Origin: Sinorhizobium kostiense
Lineage (GTDB): Bacteria; Pseudomonadota; Alphaproteobacteria; Rhizobiales; Rhizobiaceae
Length of the DNA: 64,000 nucleotides
NCBI RefSeq assembly: GCF_017874595.1
Contig: NZ_JAGILA010000011.1
Span: 1 to 64,000, forward strand
Reading direction: 5' to 3'
A program made the position numbers and the translations under genes. The notes under the pieces are model-generated. The model searched no databases, was not told the origin of the DNA, and saw only the letters and a list, made by a program, of their open reading frames with translations. Below, piece after piece: positions 27,998-34,935 of this stretch. Position 1 is the stretch's first letter. Each line of letters starts with the position of its first letter.

Positions 27998-28807
27998 ATG
28001 ACCCTTCCCACCTACGCAATGAACCAGGCAACCTTCCCGGAGATGTATGAGCGGTGGCTCGTGAACCCTCTCTTTCGGCCGTGGACCGAAATGACTCTCG
28101 AGGAGTTGGAACTGTCACCGGGCGATCGTGTCCTCGATATCGCTTGTGGTACAGGAACGGTCGCACGCGTCGCAGAGGAGCGCCTCGGCGACGCCGCATA
28201 CATCGTCGGCATCGACATCAACTCGGATATGCTCGCCGTTGCGCGCGCTTTGGCACCGCGCATCGACTGGCGCGAGGGCAATGCCATCGCACTGCCTCTT
28301 CGTGACGGAGAGCAGTTCGACGTGGTCGTCTGCCAGCAAGGAATGCAGTTCTTTCCTGAAAAGTCCGCTGCGGCAGCGCAGATGCGGCAGGCCCTGACAA
28401 GGGGTGGCAGGCTGGCGGTAGCGACCTGGCGTGCCGATGATGAAATACCGTTCTTTCGTGAATTGCGCCGCGTTGCCGAGCGCCATCTGGGGGCAATCAC
28501 CGATCAGCGATACAGCCTTGGAGATGCAGCCGCGCTTGAGGCGCTGCTTCGGGAGGCCGGTTTCGATGAAGTCCAGTCAAGGAAGATATCCCGCACCGTC
28601 CGTTTCTCCGACGGCGCACCCTTGTTGCGATTGAACACAATGGCGCTGGTCAGCATGAGTGCTGCTGGCAAAGCCATGGCCGAGGAGGAACGCAAGCGGC
28701 TCGTGGAGGAGATCGTAAGCGAGAGTGCGCCCGCGCTGCAGCAATACACCGACGTATCGGGACTCGCTTTCGAGCTCAGCACCAATCTGGCGACAGCCAA
28801 GGGATGA
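27998..28807 (+). CDS. Class I SAM-dependent methyltransferase
   Basis: A 269-aa protein with the SAM-binding motif VLDIACGTGTVARVAEE (about 45-61), acidic motif II (IVGIDINSDML) and a later VVVCQQGMQFFPE, as in UbiE/Methyltransf_11 enzymes. The C-terminal part is helical and not recognised. The start at 27998 follows GGAGG at six bases; a GTG three bases earlier is less likely. It stands alone downstream of the TetR gene. The substrate is unknown. Confidence 0.88.
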   Translation: MTLPTYAMNQATFPEMYERWLVNPLFRPWTEMTLEELELSPGDRVLDIACGTGTVARVAEERLGDAAYIVGIDINSDMLAVARALAPRIDWREGNAIALPLRDGEQFDVVVCQQGMQFFPEKSAAAAQMRQALTRGGRLAVATWRADDEIPFFRELRRVAERHLGAITDQRYSLGDAAALEALLREAGFDEVQSRKISRTVRFSDGAPLLRLNTMALVSMSAAGKAMAEEERKRLVEEIVSESAPALQQYTDVSGLAFELSTNLATAKG

Positions 28808-29127
28808 AGTGCCCTGCCGAACCTCGTTAACATGAGCCATCCCCGGACGGCCTTCTGGGTGGGGCCGATCAACGGCAGGTGGCGGGCTTCTCGCACAGAG
28901 CCACTGTTCATCAACAGGTCGATGAAGGACACATCGCCGTCCTCCACGCCGAGATGCGGAACGTCGGCGTCGGGACGATCGGAGCGAGCGCGCGGCGAAT
29001 GCGGACCTCGAACCGCCGTGAGATCGGGACTCGAGCAAAAGGCATGGGGGTCGAGCGCTTGTGATCGCAGCGGTCCTGCCAGGCAGGTCCACCCTCCATC
29101 GTCGTTTTGACAGATGAGGCGGGTTGG
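28808..29127. other. Intergenic region, no convincing gene
   Basis: About 320 bases between the convergent methyltransferase and guanidine-operon genes. Several short frames exist on both strands (for example 28832-29110), but none has a good start signal or recognisable sequence. No repeat was seen. Confidence 0.4.
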
Positions 29128-29304
29128 TCAATTGCCTGTCATAAGGTTTGCGTCACGCGGCCGTCGCTCTTCCAGCCCCGCTCTGGACGCTGGACGTCGG
29201 CCGGGGGAGGCCGGATGCAGGCTGTGGAGACCAGCAAAACGGAAAGCCATGCCCGCGAAGACGAGCTGTCGCCAGCAAATCAAGATCCTGGTAATCCCAG
29301 GCAT
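29128..29304 (-). CDS. Possible small protein at the end of the guanidine operon
   Basis: A 58-aa frame beginning MPGITRILICWRQLVFAG, with a modestly hydrophobic N-terminal segment and a basic, Pro/Arg-rich tail. GAGGAG lies at good spacing before the ATG at 29304. It starts 23 bases after the HupE/UreJ stop on the same strand, so it could be the last cistron. I do not recognise the sequence, and the Arg-rich tail is also what a random G+C-rich frame would give. Confidence 0.3.
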   Translation of the reverse strand: MPGITRILICWRQLVFAGMAFRFAGLHSLHPASPGRRPASRAGLEERRPRDANLMTGN

Positions 29305-29326
29305 ATCCATCTCCTCACGCGAAGCG

Positions 29327-29917
29327 TCACGCCATGAAGGCTAAGCCAATACCGGCACCCATGATCCCCGTGCCGATGATGCGAAGCGCCGGCATGGTGG
29401 TGCCGGTGCCGTGCCGGGCCAGTGCATGGCAGGCGGCGATGCCGGTGATGTGGAGGATCGCCGTGCCACCGACGAAACCGAGCATATGGGCGAGCGGCGC
29501 TGCGGCCGGACTCTCCGTCCCGTGCGCAAAGCCATGGAAAAAACCGAAGGTGGCCGCGCCGGTGATGGCGAGCGTAACCGGTATGTTCGCGTTCGCGATC
29601 AACGCCGCGCCCAAGAGGAGGACGGAGGTGATGATCGCCGTTTCGAAGAGCGGGACCGTTACGCCGATCATGGCATACGCCGCGCCCGCAACCATGGCCG
29701 AGACGAAGGCGAGCGGCAGCCTGAAGAGCGCCGAGCCGCCGAGCCGTGCTGCGATCAATCCGACCGCAATCATGGCGAGCGGGTGGTCGAGGCCGGAAAA
29801 TGGATGCAGGAAGCCGTTTGCAATACCGTGGGCATGATCGTCGCCGGTATGGGCGAGCGCCTGGCCGGGAAAGCTCGCGGGGATGATTGCGAGCGTCGTC
29901 AGCGTCTTGAAACTCAT
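29327..29917 (-). CDS. HupE/UreJ-family nickel permease
   Basis: A 196-aa membrane protein with a signal-like first segment, the HTGDDHAHG metal-rich stretch, the family motif HPFSGLDHPLAMIAVGL and five to six further hydrophobic helices including GFFHGFAHG. HupE/UreJ proteins import nickel (sometimes cobalt) for hydrogenase or urease. No such enzyme is encoded nearby; instead it closes the operon of a probable nickel guanidine hydrolase, which gives it a clear role. AAAGG precedes the start. It lies 22 bases after the His-rich gene. Confidence 0.9.
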   Translation of the reverse strand: MSFKTLTTLAIIPASFPGQALAHTGDDHAHGIANGFLHPFSGLDHPLAMIAVGLIAARLGGSALFRLPLAFVSAMVAGAAYAMIGVTVPLFETAIITSVLLLGAALIANANIPVTLAITGAATFGFFHGFAHGTESPAAAPLAHMLGFVGGTAILHITGIAACHALARHGTGTTMPALRIIGTGIMGAGIGLAFMA

Positions 29918-29939
29918 GGCGTTGCCTTTCTGAGGGAAT

Positions 29940-30473
29940 TCATTCGGTCGGTTCGATGTCGAAATGCGAGGCGTCGGTCCGGTCCTCGAGCTTGCGCGCC
30001 TCGGCGAAGGAAAGCCGGACGACCGCTTTGCCGTCGTAATAGAGGAACCCCAGCGCGTGGCGGCGCGAGGTCATGCGCGCGGGGAGCACGTCGTAGCGCA
30101 CCCCGTTGCCGCCGAGTAGCGGCACGACCGCGCCGATATCCGTACGATCCGCGGTTTCGACACGAATCAAATGCAGGGTTTTCCCGGAAGCGTCGATGCC
30201 GACGAAGGGAATGCTCGCAAGCCTGAGAAAACTCGTCGGATCACTCGCGCGGGCGAAGTTCTCGATGAAAGTCGTCTCGACTAGATCGAGATCGCGCTCG
30301 TGCGGCGGCGGCAGGTCCTCGCTTTCGGGTTTGTGCGGCACCTGCCATTGTACGGTGCCGCGCTGCCGGTTGTGGCCCGGACCCGCATTCTGGTGGCCGT
30401 GATGGTGATGGTCGTAATCATGATCATGGTGGTGCGGATGCGCGCCGTGGTGGTGATGATGTCCGCCGTGCAT
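29940..30473 (-). CDS. His-rich N-terminal protein, putative nickel-handling accessory
   Basis: A 177-aa protein whose first 28 residues contain 16 histidines (HHHHH, HHH, HHHH runs), followed by a compact domain of about 130 residues with no catalytic motif I recognise. His-rich tails of this kind bind nickel in metallochaperones such as UreE and HypB. Its position between the guanidine hydrolase (10 bases away) and the HupE/UreJ permease (22 bases away) suggests it stores or delivers nickel to the hydrolase. This is inference: the folded domain does not look like HypA, HypB or UreE. GAGGAG precedes the start. Confidence 0.85.
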   Translation of the reverse strand: MHGGHHHHHGAHPHHHDHDYDHHHHGHQNAGPGHNRQRGTVQWQVPHKPESEDLPPPHERDLDLVETTFIENFARASDPTSFLRLASIPFVGIDASGKTLHLIRVETADRTDIGAVVPLLGGNGVRYDVLPARMTSRRHALGFLYYDGKAVVRLSFAEARKLEDRTDASHFDIEPTE

Positions 30474-30483
30474 GGCCGTCTCC

Positions 30484-31689
30484 TCAGAAGCTCACCGGCT
30501 TGTCGATCAGGTGCTTGTGGGAGCCGAGCTTGCCATGCGCTACGAGCGAGCCAAGTGCCTCCACCACCACCCGTACGCCGAAAAGCGCCGTGATGTCGGA
30601 GGTGTCGTAGGGCGGGCTGACCTCGACGACCTCAAGGCCGCAGAGCCCTTCTGCCGCGACCAGTCCGAGGATCTTCAGCGCCTCGCGCGGCAGGAAGCCC
30701 CCCGGCTCCGGCCAGCCGGTCCCGGGCACGAAACCGCAATCGATACTGTCGACGTCGAAGGAGATATACACGGCGTCGGCGTCCTTCCAGGCGAGCTCGA
30801 GCGCAATCTCCGCGGTCTTCTCCGGTCCGAGCTTTTCGATGTCGTCGATCGTCAGCACGTTGGTACCGCGCTCGCGCGCCACCTTCACGCCGTCGCGCGG
30901 CACCTGCCAGCCGCCAATACCGAGCTGAACCAGATTTTTCGGCGAGACGTTCGGAAGATTGGTCGCCCAGAACCAGGGCGTCGTGTGCATGCGTTCGTCG
31001 AGATCCTTTTCCTGGATATCGATGTGGCGATCGAAATGGATGATGCCGATGCGTTTCGACGTGCACTCGGCAATGCCGCGCACGCAGGGAAAGCCGATCG
31101 AGTGGTCGCCGCCGAGCATTATCGGCAGTGCGCCGGAGGAAAAGACATGGGAGACGCCGCGGCTGATCTGGTCGAAGCTCTTTTCGAGATTAGCCGGAAT
31201 GGTGAAGACGTCGCCGGCGTCACAGAGCGTCATCTGCTCGCGCAGGTCCACACCCATCTCGTAGTTGTAAGGCGTATACAGCGCTGAAATCCGTCGGATG
31301 CCCTGCGGTCCGAAGCGCGTGCCCGGACGATAGGTCGTGCCGCTGTCGAAAGGGATGCCGAGCACGGCGGCATCGTATTTCCCGACGTCGCGGACGTTTT
31401 CGACATAGGGCGCCTTCAGGAACGTGTTGATGCCGGCGAAATGCGGCAGTTCGCCCCGCGCGAAGGTCGGGATCGACTTGTCCGTCAGGCTTTCCGATCC
31501 CGGCAGGCCCATTTCAAGCGCCCATTGCTTTTCCCGCCCCCAGCCCTTGCCGGAGAGCTTCGCCTCCGCCTCGAGCGCCTTCCAACCCTGGCTGTCGAGC
31601 ATGTTGAAGTCCGGGTGGTGGCGGCGCTCGCGAACGGGCGTCCCGATCGCGCCGGCGCGGCGAGATTCGCGGCTTGGGGGTTCACGCAT
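30484..31689 (-). CDS. gdmH: Ureohydrolase, probable nickel guanidine hydrolase
   Basis: A 401-aa arginase/agmatinase-family enzyme. All metal ligands are visible: GGDHS (H196), FDRHID (D220, H222, D224) and SFDVDSID (D312, D314, D317). The sequence after the last motif reads CGFVPGTGWPEPGG, with W where agmatinases usually have T. The roughly 95-residue N-terminal extension also differs from agmatinase and fits GdmH (Sll1077), which hydrolyses guanidine to urea and ammonia with nickel. Guanidine-I riboswitch control and nickel genes downstream strongly favour this over agmatinase. It overlaps the upstream ATPase gene by eight bases. Confidence 0.85.
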   Translation of the reverse strand: MREPPSRESRRAGAIGTPVRERRHHPDFNMLDSQGWKALEAEAKLSGKGWGREKQWALEMGLPGSESLTDKSIPTFARGELPHFAGINTFLKAPYVENVRDVGKYDAAVLGIPFDSGTTYRPGTRFGPQGIRRISALYTPYNYEMGVDLREQMTLCDAGDVFTIPANLEKSFDQISRGVSHVFSSGALPIMLGGDHSIGFPCVRGIAECTSKRIGIIHFDRHIDIQEKDLDERMHTTPWFWATNLPNVSPKNLVQLGIGGWQVPRDGVKVARERGTNVLTIDDIEKLGPEKTAEIALELAWKDADAVYISFDVDSIDCGFVPGTGWPEPGGFLPREALKILGLVAAEGLCGLEVVEVSPPYDTSDITALFGVRVVVEALGSLVAHGKLGSHKHLIDKPVSF

Positions 31690-32488
31690 GGGGCATGCTC
31701 CTTTTCGTTTCCTGAGACGTGGTGCTGGGCTCGATCGGCCGCGAAAAGCCGAGTACCGGGACGGGTCCGTCGCGGCTCAAATCGAGGTCGTAGATGATGC
31801 GGGCGCCGTAGCGCTCAGGCGCTTGCGGATCGATGCGAGGCCGATCGAAGGCGAGCAGGCGCGTCCCGAGACCGAAGGCCTCCTTGAGATCGTGGGTAAC
31901 CATGATCACCGTCATGCCCCGCTCGCGCCATAGCGGCTTGATCAGCGCGTGCATCTGCGCCCGCGTGCCGGGGTCGAGCGCGCCGAAAGGCTCGTCGAGC
32001 AGCAGCACCTTCGGCTCTCTGGCGAGCGCCTGGGCGATCGCCAGCCGCTGCTGCTGGCCGCCCGAAAGGGCGCTCGGATACTTCTTGGCGTTTTCGCTTA
32101 GTCCCACCGCTTCAAGCAGCGCATTTGCCTTCTCGCTGGCCGCCTTTCGCTTCGCTCCAAACAGCTTGGCCGTGAACGGGCTTTCGGCGATTTCGAAAGC
32201 GATCAGGACGTTCTGCAGCGCGGTGAGATGCGGAAAGACGGAATAGCGCTGGAAGACCACGCCGCGGTCCGGTCCCGGTTCGGCCTGCAGCGCTGCTCCG
32301 CCGACCGTGATGACGCCGCGCGTCGGCCGCTCCTGCCCGAGGATCATCCGGAGAAACGTGGATTTGCCGCAGCCCGAGGGGCCGACGACGGAAACGAAAG
32401 CGCCGGAGGCGATGTCGACCGAGATGCTTTCGAGCACGATCTGGTCGCCATATTCCATCCAGACATTGTGGGCGCGGATCTCGCTCAT
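31682..32488 (-). CDS. Guanidine-operon ABC transporter ATPase (NitT/TauT type)
   Basis: A 268-aa ATPase with Walker A GPSGCGKST, signature LSGGQQQRLAIA, Walker B VLLLDEPFGALD and the switch His in VTHDLKEA. It resembles SsuB/TauB-type ATPases. The start at 32488 (MSEIRAHNVW) overlaps the permease stop by four bases (ATGA), and its end overlaps the hydrolase gene. With the permease and binding protein it should import guanidine, as the riboswitch indicates. The longer frame upstream is a shadow of the permease gene. Confidence 0.9.
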   Translation of the reverse strand: MSEIRAHNVWMEYGDQIVLESISVDIASGAFVSVVGPSGCGKSTFLRMILGQERPTRGVITVGGAALQAEPGPDRGVVFQRYSVFPHLTALQNVLIAFEIAESPFTAKLFGAKRKAASEKANALLEAVGLSENAKKYPSALSGGQQQRLAIAQALAREPKVLLLDEPFGALDPGTRAQMHALIKPLWRERGMTVIMVTHDLKEAFGLGTRLLAFDRPRIDPQAPERYGARIIYDLDLSRDGPVPVLGFSRPIEPSTTSQETKRSMPHA

Positions 32489-33309
32489 CGGCGCGTCTCC
32501 CGGACATAGGCCCAGGGAAAGGCGCGCCGAGCGAGTCGCGCCAGCAGCCAGTCGAGAAGATAGGCGATGAGGGTGATCCAGGCGACGTAGGGCAGGATCA
32601 CGTCCATGGCGAGATAGCGCCGGACGAGGAAGATGCGATAGCCGAGGCCGCTCTCGGCTGCGATTGCTTCCGCCGAGATCAAGAAGAGGAAGGCCGGGCC
32701 GAGTGAGAGCCTGAGCGCTTCGATGAGCCGTGGCATTGCTTGCGGCAGTGCCACGCGCAACATCAGTTGCCATGTGGAGGCGCCGAGCGTCTGCGCCTTG
32801 ACGATCTGCTCGCTCGGGATGGCGGCGACTGTCATGGCGAGGTCACGAACGAGGAACGGTGCAATGCCGATTACGATCAGCACGACCTTGGCGAGTTCAC
32901 CGAGGCCGAAGACGATGAACAGCACCGGCAGGATCGCCATCGGCGGGATCATCGACATGACGGCGATGAGCGGCGACAGCCCGGCGCTTGCCACCGGAAG
33001 CAGCCCGAGCGTCAGCCCGAGCACCAGGCCGATGGCGGCAGCCGCACCGAGGCCGATGAACAGTCGCTGGAGGCTCGCCGCGGTGTCCGACCAGAGGGTC
33101 AAGTCTCCCGATCGCCGGTCGGGCTCGGTCGCCAGCCGGTCCATGCTTGTCACCATTTCGGTGATCGGTGGCAGCAGCTTGTCGCCCGGGTTTGCGGCCC
33201 GCCTTTCGGCCGAGACGACGACATAAAGGCAGGCGATCAGCAGGAAGGGTAGGAGGGCAAGCAGGATCCGCGTTCCCGTTCCCGGAACGATATTGATGGC
33301 ACGTCGCAT
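32485..33309 (-). CDS. Guanidine-operon ABC transporter permease
   Basis: A 274-aa inner-membrane permease with about six hydrophobic helices and the cytoplasmic EAA-type loop (AQTLGASTWQLMLRVALPQAMPRLIEALR). It belongs to the NitT/TauT family. AGGATT lies upstream of the ATG. It sits between the binding-protein gene (77 bases upstream) and the ATPase gene (four-base overlap). Confidence 0.9.
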   Translation of the reverse strand: MRRAINIVPGTGTRILLALLPFLLIACLYVVVSAERRAANPGDKLLPPITEMVTSMDRLATEPDRRSGDLTLWSDTAASLQRLFIGLGAAAAIGLVLGLTLGLLPVASAGLSPLIAVMSMIPPMAILPVLFIVFGLGELAKVVLIVIGIAPFLVRDLAMTVAAIPSEQIVKAQTLGASTWQLMLRVALPQAMPRLIEALRLSLGPAFLFLISAEAIAAESGLGYRIFLVRRYLAMDVILPYVAWITLIAYLLDWLLARLARRAFPWAYVRETRR

Positions 33310-33386
33310 GAGCCGAATCCTAAATCTCGGAGATAGCCGCAGGCTGAGAGTAGTGGGGCCGCGGGTGCAGACCCGCGACCGAAATG

Positions 33387-34469
33387 TCAGAGCGAGCCGT
33401 CGGCGGCGAGCTTCATATAGCTGGCGTCGAAGCGCAGCTTCACATTGTCTGCAGAACCCAGCACCTGGCCGCCCGGGAAGGCGATGCCCACGACGTCCTT
33501 GTCCGCCGCGCCGTCGCCGAGAAGGCCATGGTCGAAGGAGAAGGTCCGCACCAGCTCCATGGTCCTGATGAGGTCCTCGCTCTCGGTGAAGGCGACCGCC
33601 TCCTGAGGTGTCACGAACAGCTTGGTCGCCGCAAGCTGGGCCTCGAAGCCGGCAAGGTCCGTGCCGGACATGGCGCCCATCGCGGCGCGTGCCGTCTTGC
33701 CCTTCTCGCCGGGGTCCGTCAGGGCCGACATCGTCTCGTACCAGATGCCGGCGAGTGCCTTGCCGAAGTCGGGATTGTCCTTGAGTACCTTGGTGTTGAC
33801 CATCAACGTGTCGATGATCTCGCCCGGAATTTGCGTCGAATCGAAAAGCGCTGCGGAACCGGGCTCGGCCTTGACCTCGGCGAGCAGCGGGTTCCAGGTG
33901 ACCACGGTCGAGGTCTCCGGCGACTTGAAGGCGGCGACCATGTCGGCATCGGAGGTATTGACGATCGTCACGTCCTTTTCGGAAAGCCCCGCCGTTTCGA
34001 GGGCGCGCGCCAGCAGGTAGTGCGAAACCGACAGTTCGACGAGATTGATGCTTTCACCCTTGAGATCGGCGGGCGTCTTCGCCGTCTTGGAGACGATGCC
34101 GTCATTGCCATTGGAGAAATCGCCGATGATCAGGATAGTCGTGTCGACGCCGCCTGCGGCAGGAATGGTTAGGCCATCCATGTTCGTCGCCGTCACGCCG
34201 TCGAAGCCACCGGCCGTGTACTGGTTGATCGACTCGACGTAGTCGTTGATCTGCTTGACGTTAATAGTGATGCCGTATTTGTCGGCCCATTTCTTCACGA
34301 TCCCGGCATCCGCCGCATAGGGCCATGGCATCCAGCCGACATAAATCGTCCAAGCGATATTGAATTCCTTCTTCGGCTCCGCACTCGTCGGGCCCGCGAA
34401 AAGCGCGAGAGAGAGGCCGAGCGCGGCCGAGAGTGCACGAAAGCCAAATTTGCCTTTTCCGAGATGCAT
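33387..34469 (-). CDS. Guanidine-operon substrate-binding protein
   Basis: A 360-aa periplasmic protein with a signal peptide (cleavage near PTSAEPK) and a NitT/TauT binding-protein fold (FNIAWTIYVGWMPWPYAADAGIVKKWADKYG). Relatives are usually annotated as putative urea or nitrate/sulfonate binding proteins. Because it is the first gene behind a guanidine-I riboswitch, guanidine is the most likely ligand, by inference. Several Trp and Asp residues near the N-terminus could form a cation-binding pocket. AAGGGG precedes the start. Confidence 0.88.
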   Translation of the reverse strand: MHLGKGKFGFRALSAALGLSLALFAGPTSAEPKKEFNIAWTIYVGWMPWPYAADAGIVKKWADKYGITINVKQINDYVESINQYTAGGFDGVTATNMDGLTIPAAGGVDTTILIIGDFSNGNDGIVSKTAKTPADLKGESINLVELSVSHYLLARALETAGLSEKDVTIVNTSDADMVAAFKSPETSTVVTWNPLLAEVKAEPGSAALFDSTQIPGEIIDTLMVNTKVLKDNPDFGKALAGIWYETMSALTDPGEKGKTARAAMGAMSGTDLAGFEAQLAATKLFVTPQEAVAFTESEDLIRTMELVRTFSFDHGLLGDGAADKDVVGIAFPGGQVLGSADNVKLRFDASYMKLAADGSL

Positions 34470-34560
34470 CGTCTGTTCCCCTTGTGCGACTTGGGGCTCA
34501 CGCTGCGCTCACCTCTCGGAAATCTCAGGCGGGATTCCCAAAGCAACGGCACCGCTGCAT

Positions 34561-34662
34561 GAGCCTCCCGGGCTTTTATCCCGCCGTGGACCCGATGGAT
34601 GTCTCCCCACCGGAGGTTTCTCTCGGTCCAGGCATGCCCTGTTCGGCACCGGAACCCTAGAA
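34561..34662 (-). ncRNA. Guanidine-I (ykkC) riboswitch
   Basis: On the minus strand the leader contains the conserved blocks of this class in order: CTAGGGTTCCGG at the 5' end, GGACCGAGAG in the middle, ACGGCGGGATAAAAGCCCGGGAGG at the 3' end with only short helices between. This is the guanidine-sensing aptamer that turns on genes for guanidine export or degradation. It lies about 90 bases before the binding-protein gene. The GGCGGGAT block can also pair with ATCCCGCC at 34528-34535, a possible expression platform. Confidence 0.93.
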
Positions 34663-34663
34663 A

Positions 34664-34698
34664 CATTGCCAGTATAGTTCTATGTTGCATAAAGTAAA
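34664..34698 (-). promoter_or_regulatory. Probable promoter of the guanidine operon
   Basis: On the minus strand TTTACT (34693-34698) and TATACT (34671-34676) are separated by 16 bases. The predicted start near 34664 coincides with the 5' end of the riboswitch, which supports the assignment. Confidence 0.6.
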
Positions 34699-34715
34699 GG
34701 GGTTAGTTTTTCTGA

Positions 34716-34753
34716 TGTATGCTCATAATTTGAGCGGTGTATGCTTATAATTT
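34716..34753. repeat. Tandem 16-bp repeats upstream of the guanidine promoter
   Basis: TGTATGCTCATAATTT (34716-34731) and TGTATGCTTATAATTT (34738-34753) differ at one base and are spaced by 22 bases, two helical turns. They lie about 50-90 bases upstream of the predicted start, a typical place for an activator. The core TGTATGC also occurs in the GntR-gene intergenic region. Confidence 0.65.
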
Positions 34754-34935
34754 AGTCAATTAGAGCAATAATTATTGCAGCAACATCTGATCGGCGTTGT
34801 CGCCTCTTCTTCCGTGCGCTGAGACCTGATTGGCGATCGGCTTGGCGGACCGGCCGAGAGTTGTCTTGAGCAGAAGCGACGTTTCAAGACCGCTTTCCCT
34901 CACCGCTCGGCTTCCCTATCACACGCGGAGCCCTC

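Noticed and set aside
28808-29127. Short frames on both strands
   Set aside because: No ribosome binding site or recognisable sequence; overlapping frames of similar length, as expected by chance at this G+C.
30484-31689. Agmatinase as the product name of the ureohydrolase
   Set aside because: The N-terminal extension, the GTGWPEPGG variant, the guanidine riboswitch and the nickel genes fit guanidine hydrolase better, though family annotation tools would likely say agmatinase.
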